A stretch of DNA of 64,000 nucleotides from Pseudomicrostroma phylloplanum (GCA_039545275.1 BCHS01000009.1:310001-374000), one strand, 5' to 3'; counted from the first letter of the stretch, positions 1 to 11,432 are shown. Numbers and translations are program-made. Notes: generated by a model from the letters alone, not told the origin.

Positions 1-404
1 ATCTGGTAGAAAGTCCATGCACTGTACAAGGCCAACACAGCATTGTGTATGATCACGAGGAGCCTCAGGAAGCTCGGAAAGATGCCGTTGCCCTTTGTGA
101 GATCCCTGCTTGCGGCTTTGCCGTTCTCGGGCTTGCCCTGGGGCTCTTGATGTCCTGTGAAGAAGTGATTTGCTGAATGCGCTACAACATAGTATACAAG
201 TGAGAAGATGATGGGTACCCAGGCCTGTAATGACCACTCGTATGTCGAGGTCCCAATCCGGTTGAGCGGCGCAGGCCACGAGGAAGGACCTGGAGGATAG
301 GGCACAGCCTGCAGGCGCTCAAGCAGGGTCGACGAGGGATCGTCTCGAGGACCCGCGGCGAGCAGCAACTGCGACACCACCGGCACAGAAGACGACGACG
401 ACAT
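1..404 (-). CDS. ELO-family fatty acid elongase, 5' part only (cut by window edge)
   Basis: Family role: 3-ketoacyl-CoA synthase of the ER membrane that condenses malonyl-CoA with acyl-CoA to extend fatty acids for sphingolipids. The ATG is at 404 on the minus strand and the frame stays open to base 1, giving about 134 residues. Seen: an N-terminal tail of about 45 residues, a first membrane span (WVPIIFSLVYYVVA), a polar loop rich in Gly and Lys, then the family hallmark HNAVLALYSAWTF that begins the second span (the HN..L...S pattern of GNS1/SUR4 proteins). The HxxHH catalytic box would lie outside the window. No intron is needed in this part. Which of the ELO1/2/3 paralogues it is cannot be told from this fragment. 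Confidence 0.78.
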   Translation of the reverse strand, partial: MSSSSSVPVVSQLLLAAGPRDDPSSTLLERLQAVPYPPGPSSWPAPLNRIGTSTYEWSLQAWVPIIFSLVYYVVAHSANHFFTGHQEPQGKPENGKAASRDLTKGNGIFPSFLRLLVIIHNAVLALYSAWTFYQ

Positions 405-888
405 CGTGAGGCTATACCGCTGTGGTGAGGATGACAAGGAATCTATGGGCGAGCGTGAAAGGAGGAAGATGCTGATCTAATACTAGAGGCTGCGACAGGA
501 CATCATGCATCAGATCTCCTCTGTTTCCGTCGGCGATTACCGCCGGAAACTCCACTCCCGGACCTTCATCGTCTCGCTTGTTCTAAACTTGTCGCCGCGG
601 ATTGAGCAGACTGACATACAATCGCAGCCAGGTACTGAGATTGGGGGAACAGGCCGGCGGAACGTGGCCATTCACCCCAGCACACAGTCGGGCCATTCCA
701 TTGGCCTCGTCTGGAAGAAGTTCAGACTTAAGCCAAAACCAGCCAGGTCTTTGGCACGTGTGCTTCACTCCGCACCTTCATCGTGATGGACAGGCGAGGT
801 GATGGCAATATGGGATGGGTGTTGGAACGTTCCTGCTCGGCGTTCAAAATGTACAAAGTGTATATAGCCCTCAAAAAGTTGGCATCAT
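405..888. other. Intergenic, upstream of the elongase
   Basis: Between the elongase start and the stop of the next minus-strand gene. Short overlapping open frames exist on both strands, but none has coding character. It should hold the elongase promoter and 5' leader; no specific site was recognised. Confidence 0.6.
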
Positions 889-2250
889 CTATAGCGCAGA
901 CTGATCTGCTCCCTTCTGTGGCTGCGACGTTTGCTGTCTAACAAACTTGATCACCATCCCATCCCAAGCTACTCTAAGGTCAGGCACATGCCTCTGGTCA
1001 TCGCCATTACCCCCTCCACCATTGGTCGCACTACTGTCGTCTTGACTCTTCCTCAGCTTGGAAGCCAGACTCGGCTCAACCTCGATACGGCCTGTCATCT
1101 CTTCTTTGTCCTCATCCCAGACTTCCGCCCACCATCGGGCCCCGCTTCCCTCTCCTCTCCTCTCTTGGCCTTTGCCATTGGACCTTCCCTTCGAACCCGA
1201 GGTTGCCAGCGAAGAAGCTGGCGTAGATGAGATCCAGGTCTTGAGCGATGAGCAAAAGTGATCCAAATCTTCTTGCAGTGCGTGATGCTCGATACGATGC
1301 GTAATGTCTGTCAGGATGCCCAAAGATGGGCCTGCTGGGGCAAAGGCAGGCTCATTGCTACCGCCATCTGCTCGAGACTCATCCGCGGGCAAGCTCAAAA
1401 GCAGGCTGACAGCTTGAGACGTAGAGAAATGGCTCGGGTGTCTCCTAGGCATCAGTGAATCTATCACCACACAGTCCGATCCGGCCATGAGCTTGGCCGT
1501 GGACGGAGGGATATGATGGCAGTCTGACACGTAGCTCATCGAGTCTACTCTAAAGCCCAGTGTGTTGAAGGGAGGGCCTCCGCGGCTTGCAAAGCCGTGA
1601 TACACCGGCAGAGGAGTCACTTGTATACGTTCAGAACCTTTGCCGATGAAAAAGGGCTTGTTGGGATCGATGATGTTCCAGCGTAGTGCTCCAACACCTC
1701 CGCCGCCGGTAGCTTTGCTAACATCGGCCAGGTAAGGGAAAGTGCTGACCGCCACATCCAGGGTCTCCTTTGTCAAGTAGACGTCTACGTGGGACTGCAA
1801 AACGCCACCCATAGTCCATGCTCTGAGATTGTCTAGTCCCAAGATCGCATCTGCGTGTCCATGCGTGAGAAGAACTCCAGCAATCGTTCGGGGCACCTTG
1901 TTCGGCCGGAAGTAGTCCACGCAGGCACCATAGAAGGTGGGGCCAGCATCGATGACAATCAGCTGCTCACCATCGTAGGCGCCGTCCGCACTCTTAGACT
2001 TGCGGCCACCTCCAACGAGGGCTATACTACAGCATCCTCTTCTATTCTTGCTGCCTGGCTTGATAGCATCAGCGCAAGCTTCGCAATCTATGACGTCCGC
2101 GGAAAGACAGTGAATGGCGGGAACTTGGCCTGAAGTGCCAGTCCCCAGGAACACGGCTCTATTCAGCCATGTGGATCGAGGCGATGGGAGATGGGAGGAG
2201 GAAGAGGAGGAGGAGGAAGGGTCATTCGAAGCCTCGAAAGAGGCGGCCAT
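889..2250 (-). CDS. Metallo-beta-lactamase-fold hydrolase, PhnP/SPCC777.06c type
   Basis: Single-exon protein of 453 residues. Seen: AVFLGTGTSGQVPAIHCL near residue 37, a cysteine pair (CEACADA), the metal-site box LLTHGHADAILGLDNLRAW (HxHxD followed by Ala, as is usual in this eukaryotic subfamily), a YHG segment, DCHHIPP and a later THRIEHH motif. These match the beta-lactamase superfamily branch that includes bacterial phosphoribosyl cyclic phosphodiesterase PhnP and the uncharacterised fission-yeast hydrolase C777.06c. The substrate is unknown. The frame is open upstream to 2529, but without an ATG; the first ATG, at 2250, has A at -3 and G at +4, so I start there. The tail after about residue 370 is Ser/Gly-rich and probably disordered. 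Confidence 0.85.
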   Translation of the reverse strand: MAASFEASNDPSSSSSSSSHLPSPRSTWLNRAVFLGTGTSGQVPAIHCLSADVIDCEACADAIKPGSKNRRGCCSIALVGGGRKSKSADGAYDGEQLIVIDAGPTFYGACVDYFRPNKVPRTIAGVLLTHGHADAILGLDNLRAWTMGGVLQSHVDVYLTKETLDVAVSTFPYLADVSKATGGGGVGALRWNIIDPNKPFFIGKGSERIQVTPLPVYHGFASRGGPPFNTLGFRVDSMSYVSDCHHIPPSTAKLMAGSDCVVIDSLMPRRHPSHFSTSQAVSLLLSLPADESRADGGSNEPAFAPAGPSLGILTDITHRIEHHALQEDLDHFCSSLKTWISSTPASSLATSGSKGRSNGKGQERRGEGSGARWWAEVWDEDKEEMTGRIEVEPSLASKLRKSQDDSSATNGGGGNGDDQRHVPDLRVAWDGMVIKFVRQQTSQPQKGADQSAL

Positions 2251-2709
2251 GCTGGAAGATGAGAGGCGAAGGTAGGACAGGAAGCTTACATTGACACGCC
2301 AAGCGGGCAAAGCCACCGCCGCCGAGCGGAAAGGCGCTTCAGATGCTGACTCCACTTTGGCTGGCACCTCACCTTGCGCTTCTGCCGCCCACGACGCAGG
2401 CCATCTTCGCACACAAAGACCTCCCAGTGGCGACTGACAAGGTCTACCAAGGAGGTATCGAATCGAGACTGTCGCATCAAATTTGCAAGTGCGACCTAGT
2501 ACAAGTGGAAGGGAGTTCGGGAGTGGCAATTTACACGGGTTTTTGGGGGGCTATCCAAAGGAGTGTCCAAGGAACGATGCAATGTGCTGATGGCGGGTAC
2601 GTCGAGAAGTCTATATTGGCAGAGAGATGGGATCCTGCGTTGCAGCAAGACCCGACGGAAATGTGATGACGATGCTCAAAGGACTACTCAGGGCTCATGC
2701 GAGGATTCC
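2251..2709. other. Intergenic between hydrolase start and GH16 stop
   Basis: Holds the hydrolase promoter and the 3' end of the GH16 gene. Open frames here are short and lack recognisable motifs. Confidence 0.55.
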
Positions 2710-4049
2710 TCAAGCGATGAGACTCCATGCGGCCAAACCTCCAACCATGCTCAAGATCACTGCAACCGATGAGAGGGCCGCAGATCGGCTCGATCCGCTG
2801 GTGCTGGTGCTGGTGCTGGTGCTGGTGCTGCTTGCGGTACTCGAGGTTGAGGTCGAGGTACCAGAGTTTGAAGCCGCTGCAGCAGCAGCAGTACCTCCAC
2901 CGGAAGCAAAGACTCTGATGTGGTTGATGGCCCAGTAGGCCTCGTCATAGGATGAACCATTGTAGGCTACCTGAGAGGAACAGCTGCCGTATGTGGCCGC
3001 ACAAGACGTCTCGTCGTAGGCTGGACCTGCCCAGGTGCCGCAGAGAGTCGTCGTGAAGGTAATCTGATGCTGTTCGAATTGAGAGCGGCAGCTGGTGACT
3101 GGGAAGTCTGCTGCTGGTGTGGGCCAGGAGCTTGTGTCCACGGATGTGGCATTGTCCAGAAGGCCCTCTGGCACGTCGTCAAAGCTAAAGTACCAGATGC
3201 GGACACCTGTCCCGGTAGAGCCAAAGGACCTTTCCATTGCGTAAATTCCACCCCCGGCCTCGTTGTATCCAGTAGCAGTGGGAGCGACGGAGTTGGTGCC
3301 ATTCATGATGACACGGCAGCCAGTGCTAGCTGTGCAGTTGCTGTATTCGAGAGTGCCTGTCATGCTCTCGTCGGCGGAATCGACGACACAGGTCGCATTG
3401 GTATGAAGGGTGGCAAGGTTGGAAGTGTACTGATTGTTGACGTTTTCCATGATATCGATCTCTCCTCCGTCCGGCCAGGAGTCAAGATCAGAAGTGACTG
3501 TCCACCAGGCGGGCCAGACACTGCATCCTGCAGGCATATGAGTAGCGTTCAGACTGTGAGACGTATCGGGAGAAAGGTTGTCAGTCCTGCACCAGTGCTT
3601 GTGCTGCAATCGTCAATGGTCTCACATGTAAAGGCCGTCTGTGAAGTTCTTGTTCGAGTAAATCCGGACCGAGGGCCTGCCTTCGAGTTGCTCCGCAACA
3701 GTGGATACCCCCATCACGTATTGGTTCTGGTCGTTGATGTAGCTGAGATTGAGTGCCACGGCGTCATCCATGGTCTGGTATGTGACGAGACCTGTGGAGG
3801 CAGACGTTGCGAGGGAAAGCTCCTTCAACGTCAGCTACAATGAACGACCTGCTCAAGCTGTAGGACCTCGTCGAAGATCTTCTGCTCACCTGCGGTAGGG
3901 TCTGTCTCATCAAAGTAGTTCCATTCATCAGTAAGGAAAGACTGTGGGTCGTAGTAATCTGTCAGAGTCCAAGTCGCAGCTGAGACGGCGGCAGGGAGAG
4001 CTACCAGCGCCCACAGAGCTCTGGGCATGCCTGCAAGAGGTGAACGCAT
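2710..4049 (-). CDS. Secreted GH16 endo-beta-1,3(4)-glucanase with Ser/Thr stalk and GPI-type tail
   Basis: Exons on the minus strand: 4049-3890, 3791-3626, 3553-2710 (389 residues). Introns of 98 and 72 nt have donors GTGAGC and GTGAGA; the joins restore DPTAGLVTYQ and DGLYILNATHMPAG, both typical of laminarinase-like GH16. Seen: signal peptide (ALWALVALPAAVSA), then the catalytic box GGEIDIMENVN with E140 nucleophile, D142 and E145 acid/base. The C-terminal half has paired cysteines, a Ser/Thr stalk encoded by a hexanucleotide repeat at 2797-2830, and a final hydrophobic stretch after small residues that fits a GPI-attachment signal. The family cuts or remodels cell-wall beta-glucan. A second ATG eight codons in gives an equally good signal peptide. 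Confidence 0.9.
2797..2830. repeat. GCTGGT hexanucleotide repeat, about 5.7 copies
   Basis: Perfect tandem repeat inside the GH16 coding sequence; on the coding strand it reads ACCAGC and encodes alternating Thr-Ser in the glycosylated stalk. It keeps the frame for any copy-number change, so stalk length may vary between strains (inference). Confidence 0.9.
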
Positions 4050-4908
4050 CTGGATGAGTGAGAGAGTGATGGAGAGGGCAACGAGTGAGGAAAGAACGAT
4101 ATGGAACAGAGATTTGGGAGTGACACCGAAATGTTGAGGAGAAAGAGAATGAGGTGGTCAAGCAAGGTATTTTGCGGATGCCACTGCTTCCATCATGGTT
4201 GGCCACCCTGTTATTGACATGTGCGGGAATGCCGTACTTTTCCTACTTCCGGTGCATCGTTGCCGTTCTGTTCCAGTGCCCTTGGCCGCCAAGGCGCCGA
4301 GAAGCCGAGGGCGGAATTGTGCATAGGCGCGTGCATGGAAGGAAGGCAGGCGGCACGCACAGCAGCAAGCAGGAGAAATAATGCCCGAGGGCTTGGCTCC
4401 CTGTCAGAAAAAAAGGCCACCAATCAGTCGCTCCTCCCGCAGAGGATGAGGAGGAAGGGCTCGCGTGTCTGGCTATCCTCAACGCTTGGCAGACGATAAA
4501 GCAGGGCCCACAGGCAACATGGCGTACCAGTCGCCGGGACGTGCAACATGCTACTCACAGCTCATCACCAGCTATGCCACAGAGGTTTCACTAGCATGGC
4601 CGTGTCACTGCCCACTGCCACACTCACAGCCACAGCCGGTACCGCCTCGGAGTCACGGCGTGCACAGCTTCCCGGCGCGGCAGTCTGATCAGCCTCGACT
4701 CCACTTCTGGCCCGCAGATCAGCCGTGCTTGCCGCAACCTGCCTGAAGAGGCTGGCTCATGCTATGGTCCCATCAGTCGCCGCAAGCAAAGCCGGATTAC
4801 AGAGCTGGATCATTGCTCCAATTGCTGAATTGCTGAATGCTCTTTGCAAAGTAAGACTAAATAATACAGTGAGATGAATATGCTACTCGATTTTCCATAG
4901 GTACACCT
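4050..4908. other. Intergenic, GH16 promoter and MFS 3' end
   Basis: About 860 nt between the GH16 start and the stop of the MFS gene. Several short frames on both strands overlap but show neither domain motifs nor intron joins. Nothing specific recognised. Confidence 0.6.
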
Positions 4909-7157
4909 CTAATCCTTCTGAGCCGCGTCCTTTTGCGGCTCTCGGACAATTTCCTTGCCTTCGCGCTCCAATTGTCTTCTTCGGACCCACCGGCTACCTC
5001 CCACTCTGTCGAAACTCCACTGGTCCCTCCGCCAGATCCTCGGCCATCTCCACTCATCGTCCCGCCAGGTCTTCCCTCTGTTAGCGGTGAGCCAAAGCCA
5101 GGCCACGGTCAGGGAGATCAGAACGGCCCAGCCGGTCTGCATCGCTCCGTTGCCAACGGCATCCAGAATAGGTTGAGACACCTCGCTGGCAGCGAAAGCT
5201 AGCAGACCCCGGCAGGCGGAGTTGACGGCGACTGCTCCTGAGGTCCTTCCTGGATTGGAGTCTACCATGTAGGACAGAGTGGTGCTGTAGGCGTGCATCT
5301 GGGCATAGCCCAGAAGGACGAGAATCACCACGGGGACGGCAACGTTGGTATGGTATTCAACTGCCCAGCCGTAGCCGACAAAGGTAGGCAGAACGAAGAG
5401 CATCTGTGTGCGTGCCGACGAAGGGAAAGATCAGCATCAGTCGCGTCGTACACCGGACCGCGAGCGCATGCGGTGTTGCGCAGGACTCACAGGTATGATG
5501 ATGGTCTTCAACCTCTCCTCTGGCTCGGCCCTCTTTCCTGTCTTGGCGGCGATGACTCTCAGGCGATGGTCGCTAATTCTCCCACCGATGACAGAGCCGA
5601 CTACTCCGCCAGCGCCAAGTGAGAGCAGTAAGCATCCAATGAGAATAGGTGAAAAGTTGTAAGGGGCGCCCTGAAAGGTCGTAGTGGCAGTGTAGCTCAA
5701 AGAGTATTGAGCTGCGAATGCAGTGCCAGAGTAGAGGAGGGCAGCCAAATTATGCGGCTGCTTGAGGACGTACGTAGCGGAACCCAGTGGGGACACGTCA
5801 GCCAGGGAGGGCTTGAAGTTCACTTCGGCACCATCCCTCGTTGTGATGCGACCGACTTGCATACTATGTGTGGACATGACCCTCCGAAGTGTGTCCCTGC
5901 GCTGGACACGAGGTCGGCCATCAGCCGCCTCAGCTTGGTGCGACAGAGTCACACGAAAATTGCCCATGTCGACGGGCCGGTCAGCATGCGTCTCAAGGTG
6001 CGTGAGGGCATACTCGTCGGCTGGACCGTAGAAACTGGGCGGCTGATGGGGTACGTGGGGTCGGCTAGGCATCTCAGCGCCTGATTCGCTCGTCTTGTCA
6101 CTGGAGGTGCGAGTATCCATATGCACCAGGTGCTTCACCCCCTGTAAGAAATGGGCAGTCTTGCTTTGCCCTTCTCCGTGTTGTCCGGACTTCTCAGCAG
6201 CCTGAGCATCCGCCTTGCCAATGGCGTTCTTCCTAGCTTTCTGCCAAGCTGCACTTCTCTCGGTCCTGAACGTCTCCTTCATGCAGCAGTAGCCCAGGAA
6301 AGAGGCAGCGCCCAGGGCAGCCAGAAAGTAGAAGACGGCTCTCCATCCACCGAGCTCCGTAAATGCACCTCCTAAGATCGGGGCGATGGCAGGACCAGTA
6401 ATCGGTGCACAGTAGTAGATGCCTACTATTACGCCCCTCTCTTCCACTTCAAACAGGTCTGCTAACGTGCCTGCAGCAATGGAGAGACAGGCTGATGAGC
6501 CAGCAGCAGCGACAGCCCGAAGGCCAATGACAGTAGCCATATTGGGAGCAAGAGAGACGAATCCCGAAGAGATGGTGAATAGAGCCATAGCTACACAGAA
6601 GACCATCTTTCGACCTATGAGCTCCGATATTGGAGACCATAGCAGAGGGACTGTTCCTTGAAAGAGAATGTAGAGAGACAATGACAGCGTGATAGCTGAT
6701 TGGCTAGCGTTCAACTCCATTTCCAGGTCGGAGATGGCAGGAAAGAAGGCATTGGCCGCCATCGCAGGAACTGTGCAAGTCAGGTACCGATAGTTTAGTG
6801 ACAGGGCAGCCGACGACATAACGGGCTGCGGAGACGTGACTCACTCAATGCCCCAGCCGAGACAATGGCCACAATGCCGTACTTTCTGCCCTTCGACCAT
6901 AGCCGCGGATCATCACGGACAGGCATGTGCTCGATATCGTACTTGACCTCTGCGGCGCTATCACTCGAGGGCGTAGTGGCGGCTCGCGCCTCTACATCTT
7001 GGGGAAAGGCTCCGGACTCCGGCTTCGGCGATGAGCTCCGCTGCTGCGTCTGCGGTACCTCGGCATCACAGTCGGTACTGGGTATCGTAGCGGTAGCCGC
7101 GCCTGGAATGGCGACTTGAGCTGCCTCTTGCTCAATACCAGCCTGTTCTCCGGCCAT
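4909..7157 (-). CDS. MFS drug:H+ antiporter, DHA1 (Qdr/Aqr1/Dtr1-like) type
   Basis: Exons on the minus strand: 7157-6845, 6770-5491, 5403-4909 (695 residues). Introns of 74 and 87 nt both start GTGAGT; the first join gives SAGALIPAMAANAFFPAI, the usual end of helix 1 in this family. Seen: a polar cytosolic N-tail of about 100 residues, SPISELIGRKMVF (the loop 2-3 motif of MFS), LRAVAAAGSSACLSIAAGTLADLF, and GPAIAPILGGAFTELGGWRAVFY (antiporter motif C). A long loop of about 150 residues with Ser, His and Thr runs separates the two six-helix halves, and the C-tail is strongly charged. Members export drugs, polyamines, organic acids or dityrosine across the plasma membrane; the substrate cannot be read from sequence. 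Confidence 0.85.
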
Positions 7158-8129
7158 CGGACCAGCCGGGAACGGGGAGAAGGGTGTGCGGTAGTGCGGA
7201 AAGAATAGTAATCAGACCTCACTACTACGACGACGATGAGATGATGAGAGAGAGAGGAAGGAAGTAAGGAATCGAGCAAGGGGAGGAGCTACATTTGAGG
7301 AAGAAGGTTCTAACGTGGAAGGGGCAGGAGCGTCAAGTGAATGCCCTCGTAGAGGTATGAGTCAGGTGCAGATAGGTATGAGTCAGGTGCCGATCGGCCA
7401 AGGTCCCCAACTCACGGAAGGCGAACATCTCCGAAGTGATTGCCGAAACAGCCGATGGCCGCCGCTTCTCCGCACTTCTCCGCGCTCCTGACCCACGGGA
7501 GGAGCAGCAGCCAACTTTGTACAGATCAGAGGGATCTGGGTGTGCTGTGATACGATGAGCAGGGCAGACACACCATTTCGCCGAGTAGGCACTCTGACGC
7601 TGATCTTCCTCATCCGCGTTCAAGTCTGCCGCAACGCCCGGCGCGCTGCTGTTTGTTGCTGACCAATCGCGACATTGTGCCTGCTCTCTAAACTCCTGCA
7701 CTGAAGCTGCAGAGATGCTCTAGCGGTGGGAGCGTGCTGATCTGTCTCTCCTCGGCAGTGTCAGAGCCTTGTACGCAGTACTATAGTCCGATGTGGTGCA
7801 CGATCGAAGGGTCAGCGTCTCCGGCGTGGCATATACTTACCTGCGAGAGTCACGATTATTTATTAGAAAGTCTCGCAGTATCATTCTAGCAGCGTCATCT
7901 CCTGCTGCGCGCCAAATGTCCACACCCACACTGCAGCCATCGACTCAGGCCCGGGGATGGAAGCCGTCTGGCTATTCAGTGCTGCTGCTGCTGCCTTTGC
8001 GTTCGATAGGAGGAGGAGGATGCTGAGATTGCTACGCGTCGAAGAAAGTGTCGCACAGACACAATCCGGAAATGGCTCATCTGGATCAGTGCAATCGTCT
8101 TGCTGCTCGTTGCCATTTTACCGTCTACC
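7158..8129. other. Intergenic, MFS promoter and 3' flank of the small membrane gene
   Basis: About 970 nt without a supported gene. It contains an imperfect 21-bp tandem duplication at 7353-7394. The longest frame here (7333-7701, minus) has no recognisable domain. Confidence 0.6.
7353..7394. repeat. 21-bp direct tandem duplication
   Basis: Two adjacent 21-mers beginning aggtatgagtcaggtgc differ at one base. The ATGAGTCA core (an AP-1/Gcn4-like TGAGTCA site) therefore occurs twice, about 200 nt upstream of the MFS start. A functional role is inference. Confidence 0.8.
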
Positions 8130-8793
8130 CTACTCATCATCCTCGCCACCATTCCCTCCTGATTCACCATTGCCCAGCCTTTCCCTGTTCCTCAGAATTT
8201 GTTCCTTCTTTGCTTGAATCAGGGCTCCTTGCCTGATCTCGAGGCCGTGTGCCCAGTAGCCGACACCGCCGAAGGCAGCCATGAGCATCGCGTGACCGCC
8301 GAAGTCTGTGATAGGAGCAAAGAGGGGGAATCAGGATGTGTGAGCGGGGCCGATTCACGGAGTGGAGAAGATCTAGCGAGACCAGATGTGCAGTTCCTGA
8401 TCTGGCAGAGGTCCGTCCCTTGCGTTAGGATGAAAGGTCTGACGTCTCCTTATGGCTATTCCCTACATCCGGACGCATTGGTCATGTCTGGGTCGAAATG
8501 ACAGCAGCTATGTATGCACGCTGACAGCGGACAGACTATGGTGTGACCCTGCAATCGCCCTCTAGACAATCCCATATCGCAACAGAGCCTTGCTGCCCTT
8601 TGCGTCCCCAGATATCTTGCCTTGCTACTCCGGGGACAGGTCATGTCCTGCTTTCAGACTCCTCGTCCCATCCGACCTACCTATCCAGGCCAGCATACTC
8701 ACTCTCGAAGATGTTCCTCTTCTGCAGACCGAGCTGGTAGCACCTAGTGAGGAATCCGACCGAAGCCCATCCGAGGACGCTAGCTGTAGCCAT
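8130..8793 (-). CDS. Small mitochondrial-type membrane protein, tentative complex I accessory subunit (NUXM/14-kDa-like)
   Basis: Two exons on the minus strand, 8793-8703 and 8305-8130, joined across a 397-nt intron (GTGAGT...CACAG), give 88 residues. Seen: helix VLGWASVGFLTRCYQLGLQ, the bridge KRNIFENFGGHA made by the splice, a second helix MLMAAFGGVGYWAHGLEIRQ, then a basic amphipathic ALIQAKKEQILRNRER and an acidic tail. The two-helix layout and the YQLGLQKRN and GYW..GLE.RQ patterns recall a conserved fungal protein annotated as a complex I 14-kDa/NUXM subunit; I recognise it only from memory. The intron is long for this locus, but joining the two exons directly leaves no gap in the pattern. 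It is divergent from the CDK1 gene, with 587 nt between the starts. Confidence 0.6.
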
Positions 8794-9380
8794 CGTAACA
8801 CTGATCGAGCCTTTGCGAGAACGAGTGATATGTGAAGAAGAGGAGTCGGCTTTGTGCGGTCGTCCGAAGGAGCAGCAATGACTATCGATGGGGTGGACAA
8901 TCGTGCGGAGCGACGGACTTGCGATGGAGGACCTCGACACCGAAACGTGAGGAGGGAGAGGACGGAACGGAGACAGGCGGAGTTGGAACCCGTCGCGTTG
9001 CAAGGGGCTCGGCAGGGGAGACACGCACAAGCACACGCTCACACGCAACACAGAGACATACACACACCGGCGGAACATCACAAGTGACACACATACCTCT
9101 TCCACCATTACCTTGCTTTCGCTCCCTCTTGCCATCACTGACAGCCTACTATATCGTCGTCGAAAGAGATCAGACTAGCTCTGCTCGACTTGATCTTCCA
9201 CTTACGCAGCGGTCACCTCACCTCCCTACCCTAGCCCGCGGGTCTGTCCGGTCCTTCGAGTAACATACCCAAGTCGCCGAGGATACCGCAAGCAACCCCT
9301 GCCATTCTTTCCGAGCTCTTCTGGCCCGCAGACACCACTTCAGTGTGTGAAGCCAGTTTCAATTCATAGGCCAAGCAGCC
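8794..9380. promoter_or_regulatory. Divergent promoter between the small membrane gene and CDK1
   Basis: A 587-nt gap between two outward-facing start codons; it must carry both promoters and leaders. It contains a CA/AC-rich tract around 9018-9070. No canonical TATA box or MCB-type ACGCGT element was seen. Confidence 0.55.
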
Positions 9381-10925
9381 ATGGAGAACTACCAGAAGCT
9401 GGAGAAGGTCGGAGAGGGTGAGTGACAGAGCCAGAAGGAACTTCGCCGTTGCCCGGAAATGCTGATCGTTGGTACTCGCCTGCCCTTGTGTCCCCTCTGT
9501 CCATTGCGAATCCGCTCGTTCAAACGCTCAGGAACATATGGTGTCGTATACAAGGCTCGAGACCTCACTGCAGAAGGAGGAGGTAGGATCGTGGCTCTGA
9601 AGAAGATTAGGCTCGAGGCAGAGGACGAGGGAGTGCCGAGCACAGCGATCAGGGAAATCAGTCTGCTAAAGGAGCTCAAGAATGACAACATTGTCAGGTG
9701 AGTCGACAGAGATTCCAAACCAGCGAACATCAGCTCCGCGTAGCAAGGGCGTCTACCCATCTTAGGGAAGACGCTCCGCTTGCTAGCCGCTGGACGTTTT
9801 GAAACACAAAGGCGCGGTGAATGGAATCAGCAGACTGACACGACACTCTCGCCGCTCATGATTTGACAGACTTTATGACATCATTCACCAAGAATCGAAG
9901 CTCTACCTAGTCTTTGAGTTCCTCGACCTAGATTTGAAAAAGTATATGGACAACGTGGCCGGTACCGCAGATGGATTGGGGCCCGAGATCGTCAAGGTGA
10001 GTAGAGCAGCTTGTTGACATCTGGTAGTCACGAGAGGCCTGCGCTGAAAGAAGCTACTACTCCCTGCACTCCTCCTGGATCACAGAAATTCACCTTCCAA
10101 CTGCTCCGAGGAATCTACTACTGTCACGCCCACCGAATCCTTCACCGAGATCTCAAGCCCCAGAATCTGCTCATCGACAAGACTGGTAATCTGAAATTGG
10201 CTGATTTCGGTTTGGCTCGAGCTTTTGGAATCCCCCTCAGGACATACACACACGAGGTGAGTACTTCCCAAGGTCCAGTAGTCGTGTTGGGTATCTCTGA
10301 CCTCAGCTCCTGCTTCACATCTGCGTAGGTCGTCACCTTGTGGTACCGAGCTCCCGAGGTTCTTCTGGGCTCTCGTCACTACTCCACTGCCATTGACATG
10401 TGGTCGGTGGGCTGCATCTTTGCCGAGATGGCAATGAAATCGCCGCTGTTCCCGGGGGACAGTGAGATCGACGAAATCTTCCGCATCTTCCGGTGAGTTG
10501 CACGCGAGGAGCAGTCACGCTAGCGAAAGCGAAATATCATCGGACGGATCAGCTTACCCTGTCTGTATTCGTGCTGTCCTCTTCAGAACCCTGGGCACAC
10601 CCACGGACGCAGTCTGGCCGGGTGTCAAGACACTTCCGGACTACAAGGCCTCTTTCCCTCAGTGGAGCGGCATGCCTCTTGCCAAGGCTGTGCCCAACTT
10701 GGACGCCAATGGAATCGACCTGTTGAAGGGCATGCTGGTCTACGACCCCGCAGGGCGCGTCAGTGGTGAGTATATTATGAAGTAGTGGATCAGGGCAGGA
10801 CGTGTCAAGGACAGGCACTGATCATGCGTCTCTCTCTCTTCTTGCTAACCGTCCACGCTGCAGCCAAGCGAGGATTGAATCACGCCTACTTCCAATCGCT
10901 GCCAGGCTCTGCCATGGCCTCGTGA
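9381..10925 (+). CDS. cdk1: Cyclin-dependent kinase 1 (Cdc2/Cdc28)
   Basis: Seven exons: 9381-9417, 9532-9697, 9870-9996, 10086-10256, 10329-10492, 10587-10765, 10864-10925 (301 residues, the usual CDK1 length). All six introns (72-172 nt) start GTGAGT. Seen: GEGTYGVV with the inhibitory T14/Y15 pair, the cyclin-binding helix [17 protein letters not shown] (exact PSTAIRE), [12 protein letters not shown] catalytic loop, [11 protein letters not shown], and the T-loop [17 protein letters not shown]. The first intron splits the codon between GE and G of the glycine loop. The product drives G2/M and, in yeasts, G1/S entry with its cyclins; it is regulated by phosphorylation at Y15 and the T-loop threonine (known of the family). 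Confidence 0.97.
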
Positions 10926-11214
10926 AAAGTCGGCTCGGTCTCATTGACCTCCTTGCATAGCATCGAGAGCATCAGACTCTCTGCTGTTTTGTTCCCCTCC
11001 TCTTCTGGCCCGGCTCGCGGGTGGATTTCCGTTCGGCCCTGGACCCCTCCCTCTTGTCTGCACCTCTATTCATTTCGTACAATCTTAGTCTCGACCTCTG
11101 GCACCAACAGCAGCAGCAACATCAACAATGTTTTTCCCCCGCACCTCCACCCCATTCCACCCTACTTGACTATTGGTGTGCATGTCCTGTAGTGTATGTA
11201 TCGCGCGTCCCTCT

Positions 11215-11236
11215 ACTGACTGACTGACTGACTGAC
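11215..11236. repeat. ACTG tetranucleotide repeat
   Basis: Five perfect copies of ACTG in the 3' flank of CDK1. Confidence 0.9.
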
Positions 11237-11432
11237 CGACTGGCGAATCCCATCGTCTCTGAACTATCAATCCTGCAACAATGTTCTGGGTCCTGTTTGC
11301 CGAGTGATGCTTGTTCTGCCTCTGGCCGATGCTTGGGCCTGTCTGATCTGCTTCGCCCTACCCGGTCGGTCTACGTAGCTAGCTACCTAGCTACCGAACC
11401 TCGGCCTAGCCCGCGCGCGCGAGTGGCTGCCC

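Noticed and set aside
2251..2529. Upstream extension of the metallo-beta-lactamase-fold protein by 93 codons
   Set aside because: The frame is open but its first codon is TTG and there is no ATG before 2250, which has a good start context.
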